Origin: CAZNVB01 sp964651495
GTDB taxonomy: Bacteria; Acidobacteriota; Aminicenantia; Aminicenantales; UBA8522
Reading direction: 5' to 3'
Length of the DNA: 12,794 nucleotides
Assembly (NCBI GenBank): GCA_964651495.1
Contig: CAZYWP010000091.1
Location: forward strand, 1 to 12,794
Part shown: positions 6,258 to 12,794 of the stretch, in pieces
Position numbering within the stretch: position 1 is the stretch's first letter
Layout of the letters: the number at the start of each line of letters is the position of its first letter
The notes under the pieces: model-generated
What the model was told of the DNA's origin: nothing
Database searches by the model: none
Seen by the model: only the letters and a program-made list of their open reading frames with translations
Program-made: the position numbers and the translations under genes

Positions 6258-6323
6258 ATGGTGAGCGAGGACTGCAGATATTCCTCGCCTCAGGAAAGAT
6301 GCTCGATGACACGATGCATATGA
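6258..6323 (+). CDS. Candidate 21-codon leader ORF coupled to the hybrid kinase
   Basis: An ATG at 6258 is preceded by AAGGTGGAG (6244-6252) with a 5-nt spacer, the strongest ribosome binding site near the kinase. The ORF runs 21 codons, beginning MVSEDCRYS and ending SMTRCI. Its TGA (6321-6323) overlaps ATG 6320 of the kinase frame as ATGA. It is in a different frame from the kinase. It has three cysteines and no run of a single amino acid of the attenuator type. It could be a leader peptide that sets kinase translation. It could also be chance, because the kinase has in-frame ATGs at 6299 and 6314 as well. Expression is not shown by sequence alone. Confidence 0.4.
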   Translation: MVSEDCRYSSPQERCSMTRCI

Positions 6324-9300
6324 GTGAAAACGACCTCGGGTCCTCTGTCCGTTTCGGCCCCGGCGGGGAAAAACTGTTCGGCCAAAGTGCGCTCTTCGAG
6401 AATTTGTTCGAGAACGCCCTCGAGGGGATCATCATCGCCGACAGGGGCGGCCGCGTCCTGAGAGCCAACGGCGAATTCAAGAGGATGTTCGGTTTTGCTG
6501 ACGACGAGATCTTGGGGAAGACCATCGACGAGCTGATTGTGCCTCCCGGCGAGATCGTCACCGCCGTCTCCATTACCCAGAGTGTCGCCAGCGGAGAGAA
6601 AGTGGCCTTCGAGACCATCCGCCGGCGCAAGGAAGGCCAGCCCTTCCATGTCTCAGTCATCGCCTCCCCCATTATTGAGGACGGCCGCCTGGCGGCCATC
6701 TTCGGGATCTACCGCGACATCTCCGGGCAGAAGAGGACCATGGAAGAGCTGCGCGACTCCGAGAAGCGTTTTCAGGACATCGCTCTGAGCTCGGCCGACT
6801 GGATCTGGGAGATCGACGAAACCGGGAAATACTCTTTCGCTTCTGGCCAGGTCAAACAGATTCTCGGTTATGAAAGCCACGAAATCCTGGGCAAGAGTCC
6901 CTTCGACCTGATGCCGGAAACCGAGGCCTCTCGTGTCCAACCAGTCTTCCGCAGGCTGTCGGAAGAGAAGAAGCCGATTGTCGATCTCGAAAACTGGAAC
7001 GTGACCAAGGACGGCCGGCTGGTCTGCCTTCTGACGAACGGTCTGCCCATTCTCAACGAGAGTGGCGATTTGCTCGGATACCGGGGCATGGACAAAGATA
7101 TCACCGAGAGGAAGGAGACGGAATCCCAGATCGTCCGGCAGACCATGCTCCTCGAGGCCATCAACAAGCTTTTAAATAAAGTCTTCACCAGCGAGACCGA
7201 TGCCGACCTGGCCGACCTCTGCCTTGGCCTGGCCAAGGAGTTGACCGGGAGCCAGTTCGGGTTTATCGGCGAAATCAACGACCGGGCATTCCTGGACATC
7301 ATCGCCATGAGCAGACTGGGATGGGAGGCCTGCGCCATCCCCAGGGCAGAGGCTTCCCGGGTCCTCAAGAATATGAAAATCCGCAGCCTGTGGACCGCGG
7401 CCCTAGCGGAGGGAGAGTCCGGCATCATCAATAGCCCCTCTTCCCATCCGGCCCGTGCCGGCGTCCCGGAAGGACATCCGGAAATCAGGAACCTCCTCTG
7501 CGTCCCCCTGAAAAATGCCGACAAAGTCAGCGGGGTTCTCGCCCTGGCCAATCGGGAACACGGCTACAACCGGGATGACCAGAAAGCCGTCGAATCGCTG
7601 GTCACGGTCTTCGTCGAGGCCCTCAACCGCAGGAGGACTGAAGAAGCCGTGCGCAGGGAAACGGCCAAGCTGTCGGCGATCATCTCCGGGATCGAAGAGG
7701 GCGTCATCTTCGCCGACAAGGAAGACCGTGTCATCGAGGTCAACGACTATTTCCTTCGGCTCTTAAACAAAGAAAGATCGTCCATCCTGGACCGGGCGTT
7801 CTGGGAAATCCGGTTCGACCAGCCATGGGACAACCTGGAGGAGGCGGTCGCTGATTTTAAGAGAACCCCCCTCTCTCCTCCGCTGGAATTGCAGCGAACG
7901 TCCGGCGGGCGGGAAATCATCCTGCGACTCAAGCCCATTTATGACGGCAGCGGATATGACGGTCTGATCATGAACCTGCACGACGCGACCGAGCTCCTGC
8001 GCGCCCGCAAGGAAGCTCTTTCGGCCAGCAAGGCCAAGAGCGACTTCCTGGCCAACATCAGCCACGAGATCCGCACGCCGATGAACGGGATCCTGGGCAT
8101 GACCGAGCTTGCTCTGGACACCAGCCTAACGCCCGAGCAAAGAGAATATCTCAAGGGGATCAAGTCCTCGGCCGAATCGCTGATGACGCTGATCAACGAC
8201 GTACTCGATTTCTCCAAGATCGAAGCGCGCAGGGTTGAACTTGAATCCACCGCCTTTGACCTCGAAGACCTACTTTTCGAGACTCTCAGCCCCCTGGCCA
8301 TACAGGCGCACAGGAACCGGCTGGACCTCGTCTGTGAGCTATCTCCCCGCCTTGACCCCCGCCTCATCGGCGACCCGGGACGGCTAAAACAGATTCTGAT
8401 CAACCTCGTCGGCAACGCCATCAAGTTCACTGAGAGCGGTGAAGTGCTCGTGAGCGTGGAGGAAGTAGGAAAGAAGGACGGCCGGCTCGTCCTTCACTTC
8501 GTTATTACCGATACGGGTATCGGCATTCCCGCCGACAAGCAAAAAATCATCTTTGATGTCTTTGCCCAGGCCGACAGCTCGATGACTCGCAGGTACGGTG
8601 GAACGGGGCTCGGACTGGCGATTTCCTCCCAACTAGTCGACCTGCTCGGCGGACGCATCTGGGTGGAAAGCGAGGTCGGCAAAGGCAGCCGTTTCCACTT
8701 TACCGCCCAGTTCGACCAGCCGCGCGAACAGGAGAAGTGGCCGCCCGCCGAAGCGGACCTTAACGTTTCCGGACAACCGATGCTCGTGGTCGAGGAAAAC
8801 GTCAGCGCCAGGCGTGTCCTGGGAGAGAGAGCGGTGAGCTGGGGCTTTAAGGTCAGGGAAGCCGCCAGCGCCGATGAAGCGATCGTCGTGCTGGAAAGCC
8901 TCAAGGAAAGGGACAAGCCGATTCCGTTGATCCTTGTGGATGCGAACCTGCCGGGAAACGACAGCTTCACCATTCTTGCTTATATCAAGGACAATCCGGA
9001 GATGGCGAAGTCCATCATCATGATGATGAGTACCAGCAGCAACAGGGGCGACGCCGCGCCCTGGCTGAAAGTGGGGATTCCTCTGCACTTGAGCAAGCCC
9101 ATCAGGCCGGCCGAGCTTAAAAAAGCCATCCTCCAGGCGATCGGACTGGCCGCCAGGCCGCCGGAGCAGGCCCTCCCCGGCCCAGAACAGCCGACGGCCA
9201 AGTTCCGCCAGTCCTACCGAATCCTGATCGCCGAAGACAACCTGGTGAATCAGCGGGTCGCGATATACATGCTGGAAAAAAAGGGCCACCAGGTGACCGG

Positions 9301-9619
9301 AGTGATGAACGGCGAGGAAGCGGTTGCGGCGCTGGAGAAGGGGAATTTTGAGCTTATCCTGATGGACGTGCAGATGCCCAAAATGGACGGGTTGAAAGCC
9401 ACCGCAATGATCCGGGAGAGAGAAAAAAGCGAGGGCCTCCACATCCCGATCGTTGCCATGACCGCTCATGCCATGAAAGGCGACAAGGAAAGATGTCTGG
9501 GGGAGGGCATGGACGATTATATCGCCAAGCCTCTGAACGCCAAGCAACTCGATGAGGTGATCACCCGGGTCATGCGCAATCAGCCGACGGCCGAAGTCAA
9601 GGCGGGAGACAATGGATAG
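6320..9619 (+). CDS. Soluble hybrid sensor histidine kinase, PAS-PAS-GAF-PAS-HisKA-HATPase-REC-REC
   Basis: This 1099-residue cytoplasmic kinase has no membrane segment, so it should sense internal signals. Order: PAS1 (about 25-138), PAS2 (148-266), a GAF domain of the type with SHPARAGVPEGHP (375-387), PAS3 (450-560), HisKA (573-640), HATPase (685-800), REC1 (818-940) and REC2 (966-1085). The phospho-His is His582 in ANISHEIRTPMNG. The N, G1 and G2 boxes are Asn699, Asp731-Gly735 (DTGIG) and GGTGLG (760-765). REC2 has Glu972-Asp973, Asp1016 and Lys1070. REC1 has Asp874 and Lys926, but its acidic pair is Glu825-Glu826. The start chosen is ATG 6320, because it forms ATGA with the leader ORF; 6299 (poor spacing to AGGA) and 6314 are alternatives, and TTG 6215 lies inside the promoter. 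It overlaps the next gene by 8 nt. Confidence 0.92.
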   Translation: MSENDLGSSVRFGPGGEKLFGQSALFENLFENALEGIIIADRGGRVLRANGEFKRMFGFADDEILGKTIDELIVPPGEIVTAVSITQSVASGEKVAFETIRRRKEGQPFHVSVIASPIIEDGRLAAIFGIYRDISGQKRTMEELRDSEKRFQDIALSSADWIWEIDETGKYSFASGQVKQILGYESHEILGKSPFDLMPETEASRVQPVFRRLSEEKKPIVDLENWNVTKDGRLVCLLTNGLPILNESGDLLGYRGMDKDITERKETESQIVRQTMLLEAINKLLNKVFTSETDADLADLCLGLAKELTGSQFGFIGEINDRAFLDIIAMSRLGWEACAIPRAEASRVLKNMKIRSLWTAALAEGESGIINSPSSHPARAGVPEGHPEIRNLLCVPLKNADKVSGVLALANREHGYNRDDQKAVESLVTVFVEALNRRRTEEAVRRETAKLSAIISGIEEGVIFADKEDRVIEVNDYFLRLLNKERSSILDRAFWEIRFDQPWDNLEEAVADFKRTPLSPPLELQRTSGGREIILRLKPIYDGSGYDGLIMNLHDATELLRARKEALSASKAKSDFLANISHEIRTPMNGILGMTELALDTSLTPEQREYLKGIKSSAESLMTLINDVLDFSKIEARRVELESTAFDLEDLLFETLSPLAIQAHRNRLDLVCELSPRLDPRLIGDPGRLKQILINLVGNAIKFTESGEVLVSVEEVGKKDGRLVLHFVITDTGIGIPADKQKIIFDVFAQADSSMTRRYGGTGLGLAISSQLVDLLGGRIWVESEVGKGSRFHFTAQFDQPREQEKWPPAEADLNVSGQPMLVVEENVSARRVLGERAVSWGFKVREAASADEAIVVLESLKERDKPIPLILVDANLPGNDSFTILAYIKDNPEMAKSIIMMMSTSSNRGDAAPWLKVGIPLHLSKPIRPAELKKAILQAIGLAARPPEQALPGPEQPTAKFRQSYRILIAEDNLVNQRVAIYMLEKKGHQVTGVMNGEEAVAALEKGNFELILMDVQMPKMDGLKATAMIREREKSEGLHIPIVAMTAHAMKGDKERCLGEGMDDYIAKPLNAKQLDEVITRVMRNQPTAEVKAGDNG

Positions 9620-10565
9620 ACAGATGAAGATTCTGATCGCCGAGGACGACCGGATCAGCTCGCGAATCCTGGAGAAAAACCTGACGGACTGGGGCTATCA
9701 GGCCGTCCTGGCCAGGAGCGGAGAAGAAGCCTGGTCTTCCCTCAGGGATGCTGATCTCCGCATGGCCATCCTCGACTGGATGATGCCGGGGATGGACGGG
9801 ATCGAGATCTGCCGGAAAACGCGCCGCCGGAAAAAATATAAATATACGTACATCATTCTGTTGAGCGCTAAAGACCGCAAACAGGACATAATCGCCGGGC
9901 TCTCCTCGGGAGCAGATGACTACATGACGAAACCGGTCAACTTTCTCGAGCTGAAGGCGCGCCTGCAGACGGGGCGGCGCATTGTCGACCTTGAGGACAA
10001 GCTGCTCCTCATCCAGAATCAGCTCAAAGACCTAGCCAGTCGGGACAGTCTGACCAAACTCTGGAACCGGGCCGAGATCAGCAAGTTCCTGCAGGAGGAG
10101 CTGGAGCGCGGCCAGAGAGAGCAGAAACCCACCGGCGTAATCATGGTGGATATCGATTATTTCAAGAAGATCAACGATTTCTATGGTCATCACATAGGAG
10201 ACAAGGCGATTCTTTTTATCGTTTCCCGGCTCAAGAGAAATATGCGCAAGTCGGATAAAATCGGGCGTTACGGGGGCGATGAAATCATCATCGTCATTCC
10301 CAACTGCGGAATTCATGATATCACCATAGTGGCTGAAAGGCTGCGCGCGGCCATCGCTCGGAGGGGGATCAAAACGGAGGCGGACACGATCCCGCTGACC
10401 ATATCCGTTGGCTGCGTCTCATCCGCGAGCTCTCCCCTGCCGACGGCCGAGAGGCTCATCAAGCAGTCCGATGAAGCCCTGCTCAAGGCTAAAAACCGGG
10501 GCCGCAACTGCGTTTACGTCCACGAGTCCTCTATTTCAACGCCAAAAGGAAGAAAAAATGGCTAA
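9612..10565 (+). CDS. Response regulator with REC and GGDEF (diguanylate cyclase) domains
   Basis: This 317-residue cytoplasmic regulator is of the PleD/WspR type: phosphorylation of the receiver should control synthesis of cyclic di-GMP from GTP. The REC domain (about 5-120) has acidic Asp12-Asp13, phospho-acceptor Asp55 (AILDWMMPGMDG) and Lys107. A short helical linker (about 120-142) joins the GGDEF domain (145-305). Metal-binding VDIDYFKKIND is at 179-189. The signature reads GGDEI (221-225), with Ile for the last Phe, while the catalytic GGDE is intact. An inhibitory I-site R-K-S-D (212-215) stands five residues before it, suggesting product feedback. The start overlaps the kinase stop as ATGGATAG; GGAG at 9605-9608 is 3 nt upstream. 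ATG 9624 is an alternative start. Confidence 0.93.
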   Translation: MDRQMKILIAEDDRISSRILEKNLTDWGYQAVLARSGEEAWSSLRDADLRMAILDWMMPGMDGIEICRKTRRRKKYKYTYIILLSAKDRKQDIIAGLSSGADDYMTKPVNFLELKARLQTGRRIVDLEDKLLLIQNQLKDLASRDSLTKLWNRAEISKFLQEELERGQREQKPTGVIMVDIDYFKKINDFYGHHIGDKAILFIVSRLKRNMRKSDKIGRYGGDEIIIVIPNCGIHDITIVAERLRAAIARRGIKTEADTIPLTISVGCVSSASSPLPTAERLIKQSDEALLKAKNRGRNCVYVHESSISTPKGRKNG

Positions 10566-10923
10566 TCCACTTCCCTCCTCTCCGGACCAACCGATCAATT
10601 ACGGAGAAGTTCTCGAACGCATCGGGGGAGATATTCCTTTCCTCCAGGACCTTCTCAACATCTACTTCTCCGAATTCGTGGAGAAACGGACCCTCCTCGA
10701 GGACGCCGTCAAAGGAAACGATTTCAGGCTGATCCAGGAGCTGGGACACAACCTCAAGGGCTCCTCCGCCAACCTCAGCCTCCCCTCACTGCAAAAGTCG
10801 GCTCAGGCCCTGGAGCTATCGGGACGGGAGGAGCGGGGAGACGCCGCCCGGTTAGCCCTGCAATCTCTGGACCTTGAACTGCTGAGGCTGAGAAAATTCC
10901 TGGAGACTAACCCTCTCCGTTAG
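10558..10923 (+). CDS. Stand-alone Hpt histidine phosphotransfer protein
   Basis: This 121-residue protein is a histidine phosphotransfer module with the classic motif LGHNLKGSSANL at 62-73. The phosphorylated residue is His64. It is predicted to be an all-helical four-helix bundle with no catalytic domain. Following a hybrid kinase and a receiver-GGDEF regulator, it should relay phosphate between the kinase's receiver (Asp1016) and the regulator (Asp55). The start ATG 10558 overlaps the regulator stop as ATGGCTAA, the same 8-nt overlap pattern as the previous junction. AGGA at 10547-10550 gives a 7-nt spacer. A longer in-frame reading from 10408 would overlap the GGDEF gene heavily and lacks support. 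Confidence 0.92.
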   Translation: MANPLPSSPDQPINYGEVLERIGGDIPFLQDLLNIYFSEFVEKRTLLEDAVKGNDFRLIQELGHNLKGSSANLSLPSLQKSAQALELSGREERGDAARLALQSLDLELLRLRKFLETNPLR

Positions 10924-10937
10924 TGCCCCACGCGGCG

Positions 10938-10975
10938 CCGGGCGCAGAAAACCGAGAAGCTAGCGCTTCGCCCGG
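10938..10975. repeat. Nested inverted repeat between convergent genes
   Basis: CCGGGC (10938-10943) pairs with GCCCGG (10970-10975), and inside it GAAGC (10956-10960) pairs with GCTTC (10965-10969) around a TAGC loop. It spans the short gap between the Hpt and DUF6599-type genes and the last codons of the latter. Neither strand has a T-run, so it is a weak terminator candidate at best. Confidence 0.25.
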
Positions 10976-11874
10976 TCAAGCAGAGCTTCGAGATAACGCA
11001 CCCCGGTTTCTTCCAAACCATCTTGAATCCGCATCACGCCGAGGACCAGGTTACCGGCCCGGGCCAAATACACATTTTTCGCATAGCGGTCCTTGAATCG
11101 AATACCGGCCGGGATTGTCTCGGGCGTCTGATTGTTTTTTTTCTGGATATCGAGATAACGCGTCAGCATGTCTCCCGCTTCCCGCTCGTCTTTGGCCTCG
11201 ATGATAAATAGGTCGAACTCCTGGTCCTGAACCTTGTAGCCGGCGATAAAACCATCATGGAGGAAGGCGAAGCCGAGCACGTTGTGAAGGATGAACTTTT
11301 CGCTGTGCGCCACCAGCCCGTCCCGGGGGAAGACCTGCAGCAGCTCCGGCAGCCGTCCTTTCTCCCTCACCTTGGTTTCGACCTCTCCGGCAAACCGACG
11401 CAAGACCGTTTCATCCCCGTCCCCGCAGTCAAAGCAGAGAAGCTTCACATAGCTTGACCCGACGACGAAATTGAGTGTTCCGTCCTCGTAGTAGGCCTCG
11501 TTTCCCAGGGGAAGAAAACGGCTTTCGGGAAACCTCTCCGAGCTGTAGATGCCGAAGGCATTTCTGTCACTTCCCATCTCGTAGACTTCCAGAGTCAGCG
11601 TCGCCGGCGATTCGGCTCGCTTATAGTTCGCCACGATCAGCTCCTGGAAGGCATAGCTCAGATAATTCTCCGCCGCTCCGTCGATATATTCAAAGAGCGT
11701 GGGAGGGAGATAGGCCCGCGGCGGCTCGGAGAACTCCCAGCCGGAGATCTGGGGCAGTAGGGGCTGAAGCGTTGATCGCATCGCCTCCTGGCCGGACAGC
11801 CATGGAAGAAAGAATGGAAGAAAGAAAAGAAGCAGGCCGAAAAATAAAACACACCGCGCTTTGCCTACAGACAT
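10960..11874 (-). CDS. Probable secreted DUF6599-type protein
   Basis: The function is unknown. The 304-residue protein starts with a basic N-terminus and a strongly hydrophobic stretch (about residues 9-26), which reads as a signal peptide or a single membrane anchor. The mature part shows features I associate with DUF6599 proteins of Acidobacteria-like genomes: LFEYIDGAAENYL (60-72), a TLTLEVYEMGSDRNAFGIYSSER-type segment (about 92-114), and a repeat of mixed alpha/beta character to the C-terminus. The start is well supported by AAGGAG (11882-11887) with a 7-nt spacer. It is convergent with the phosphorelay operon and divergent from the DUF362 gene. Family assignment is from memory of motifs. 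Confidence 0.7.
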   Translation of the reverse strand: MSVGKARCVLFFGLLLFFLPFFLPWLSGQEAMRSTLQPLLPQISGWEFSEPPRAYLPPTLFEYIDGAAENYLSYAFQELIVANYKRAESPATLTLEVYEMGSDRNAFGIYSSERFPESRFLPLGNEAYYEDGTLNFVVGSSYVKLLCFDCGDGDETVLRRFAGEVETKVREKGRLPELLQVFPRDGLVAHSEKFILHNVLGFAFLHDGFIAGYKVQDQEFDLFIIEAKDEREAGDMLTRYLDIQKKNNQTPETIPAGIRFKDRYAKNVYLARAGNLVLGVMRIQDGLEETGVRYLEALLDRAKR

Positions 11875-11903
11875 CTTATCACTCCTTGGAATGAATCGTT
11901 CTT

Positions 11904-11933
11904 AATTTACTACAATCAGGCTGCGGCGTTCAA
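11904..11933 (-). promoter_or_regulatory. Probable promoter for the DUF6599-type gene
   Basis: On the minus strand TTGAAC (11928-11933) and TAAATT (11904-11909) are 18 nt apart. Transcription would start near 11897, leaving a leader of about 23 nt that contains the AAGGAG ribosome binding site. Confidence 0.4.
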
Positions 11934-11962
11934 ATACCCTGAGACTGACGTAATCATCTCCA

Positions 11963-12090
11963 CTTATACGATGGGAATGGGTCCTGTCATGGTGCGTCCC
12001 CGTCCGTCCTCGCTCCGCACCCGTCAAGAGAGGGGTCCCCTACGCTCCGGGCGTTGCGGGGACTGGCGCCATGCCACCCATTCCCATAAG
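11963..12090. repeat. Long imperfect inverted repeat (MITE/REP-like or structured RNA)
   Basis: ATGGGAATGGGT (11971-11982) is perfectly inverted at 12076-12087. The arms continue inward with CATGGTGC (11988-11995) against GCGCCATG (12066-12073, one G-U) and GTCCCCG (11996-12002) against CGGGGAC (12057-12063). Outside, CTTAT (11963-11967) mirrors ATAAG (12086-12090) with a 5-nt offset. About 27 pairs enclose a 54-nt central loop containing AGGGGTCCCCT. There is no ORF inside and no clear target-site duplication. It fits a small non-autonomous repeat or a hairpin RNA. The rest of the 11875-12171 gap holds only promoters. Confidence 0.6.
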
Positions 12091-12132
12091 CCGTCATTTG
12101 AGATTTTCACATAAGTGCAGATCCATCCAACA

Positions 12133-12162
12133 TTGACAGGCTTTTCCTGGCGGTGGTATTTT
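12133..12162 (+). promoter_or_regulatory. Probable promoter for the DUF362 gene
   Basis: A perfect TTGACA (12133-12138) is followed 18 nt later by TATTTT (12157-12162). Transcription would start near 12169, three bases before ATG 12172. The AAGG touching the ATG is too close to act as a normal ribosome binding site, so translation may be leaderless. Confidence 0.45.
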
Positions 12163-12171
12163 AAAATAAGG

Positions 12172-12794
12172 ATGAGTTTAGCCAGAGTTGTCGTTATCAA
12201 AGGGAAAAACGCTTTCCGGCCGGACGGAGATGCCGACCGGCAGAAGATCGCCGCCATGCTCCGGCGGGGCCTGCAGCTTCTCACGGGGAGCGAGAGTGAG
12301 AGAGATGGGTTCGGCCGCTTTTTCAGCCCCTCCGACCGTGTCGGGGTCAAGATCAACACCATCGGCGGTCGGAAAATCTCCACCCGCCCCGAGCTCGCTC
12401 TGACCCTCTCCAGCCTTCTGGCCGGAGGCGGCCTGAAGGAGAAAAACGTGATCATCTGGGACCGCACTAATCGCGAGCTCCGCGAGGCTGGCTATACCCT
12501 GTCCGTCTCCCCCAGCGGCCTGCAGGTTTTCGCCACGGACACCGCCGGCGTCGGATACGAAAGCGATCTCGTCTCTCATCGCCATATCGGGAGCCTGCTT
12601 TCGACCATCCAGACGCGCCGGATCACGGCCTCGATCAGCCTGGCCATTCTCAAAGACCACGGCCTGGCCGGAATCACGGCCGGGATGAAAAACTATTTTG
12701 GCGCCGTCCATAACCCGAATAAATACCATGACAGCCACTGCGACCCGTTTGTCGCCGACCTGTTCGACGTGAGCGTGATCAAGGCCAGGCACCG
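12172..12794 (+). CDS. DUF362 domain protein (3' end cut by the window)
   Basis: The visible 207 codons match the N-terminal part of DUF362 proteins, a family of unknown activity often linked to iron-sulfur proteins. Recognisable blocks are a VVVIKG start strand (6-11), DRVGVKIN (55-62), a RPELALTLSSLL helix (72-83), KDHGLAGITAGMKNYFGAVH (161-180), and YHDSHCDP (185-192). No Tat or Sec signal precedes the domain from this start, so this copy looks cytoplasmic, although many relatives are exported. No stop codon is reached, and the ferredoxin-like C-terminal part seen in some members would lie outside the window. Start choice rests on family fit and the adjacent promoter. Confidence 0.82.
   Translation, partial: MSLARVVVIKGKNAFRPDGDADRQKIAAMLRRGLQLLTGSESERDGFGRFFSPSDRVGVKINTIGGRKISTRPELALTLSSLLAGGGLKEKNVIIWDRTNRELREAGYTLSVSPSGLQVFATDTAGVGYESDLVSHRHIGSLLSTIQTRRITASISLAILKDHGLAGITAGMKNYFGAVHNPNKYHDSHCDPFVADLFDVSVIKARH

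Noticed and set aside
6215..6319. Kinase start at TTG 6215, giving 1134 residues
   Set aside because: The TTG lies within the -35 box of a good promoter, has no ribosome binding site, and the extra 35 residues show no domain character.
10408..10557. N-terminal extension of the Hpt protein starting at 10408
   Set aside because: It would overlap the GGDEF coding sequence for 150 nt with arginine- and serine-rich shadow translation; ATG 10558 has a good AGGA site and fits the Hpt family.

Overview
The window is a compact, roughly 58-60% GC bacterial chromosome segment. It holds twelve protein genes, one candidate leader ORF, and few non-coding gaps. No rRNA, tRNA, CRISPR array, transposase or phage gene was seen. 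The gene mix (DUF1844, a CysCys-rich protein of unknown function, a DUF6599-type secreted protein, a DUF362 protein, a PAS/GAF hybrid kinase) resembles Acidobacteriota or Candidatus Aminicenantes. That placement is inferred from family content and is not proven.

Region 1 (1-5009, plus strand) is a tightly packed housekeeping operon: DUF1844 protein, ribF (FMN/FAD synthesis), pyrR, pyrC (pyrimidine synthesis), rnc (RNase III), an Mth938-domain protein, and a Cys-rich putative zinc-binding protein. Gaps are 4 to 60 nt, and the rnc/Mth938 junction is an ATGA overlap. One good promoter lies at 7-35, followed by a leader with two stacked hairpins. pyrR sits next to pyrC without pyrB between them.

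Region 2 (4984-6080, minus strand) is a lone AI-2E-family membrane permease. It converges on region 1 and ends in a hairpin plus T-run that looks like an intrinsic terminator. Its promoter carries a perfect TATAAT box.

Region 3 (6103-10923, plus strand) is a three-gene phosphorelay operon. A soluble PAS-PAS-GAF-PAS-HisKA-HATPase-REC-REC hybrid kinase is followed by a REC-GGDEF response regulator and a stand-alone Hpt protein. Each junction is an 8-nt overlap. The likely flow is His582 to Asp1016, then Hpt His64, then Asp55 of the regulator, with cyclic di-GMP as output. A 21-codon ORF with a strong ribosome binding site precedes the kinase and ends in an ATGA overlap with the best kinase start.

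Region 4 (10938-12794) has a secreted DUF6599-type protein on the minus strand. A divergent intergenic region holds a long imperfect inverted repeat (about 117 bp). A DUF362-family gene on the plus strand then runs off the window end.

The most interesting signals are the leader ORF and its coupling to the kinase, the long inverted repeat, the short-leader promoters, the RNase III residue change, and the uncharacterised Cys-rich protein in the rnc cluster. None is strong evidence of a wholly new system.
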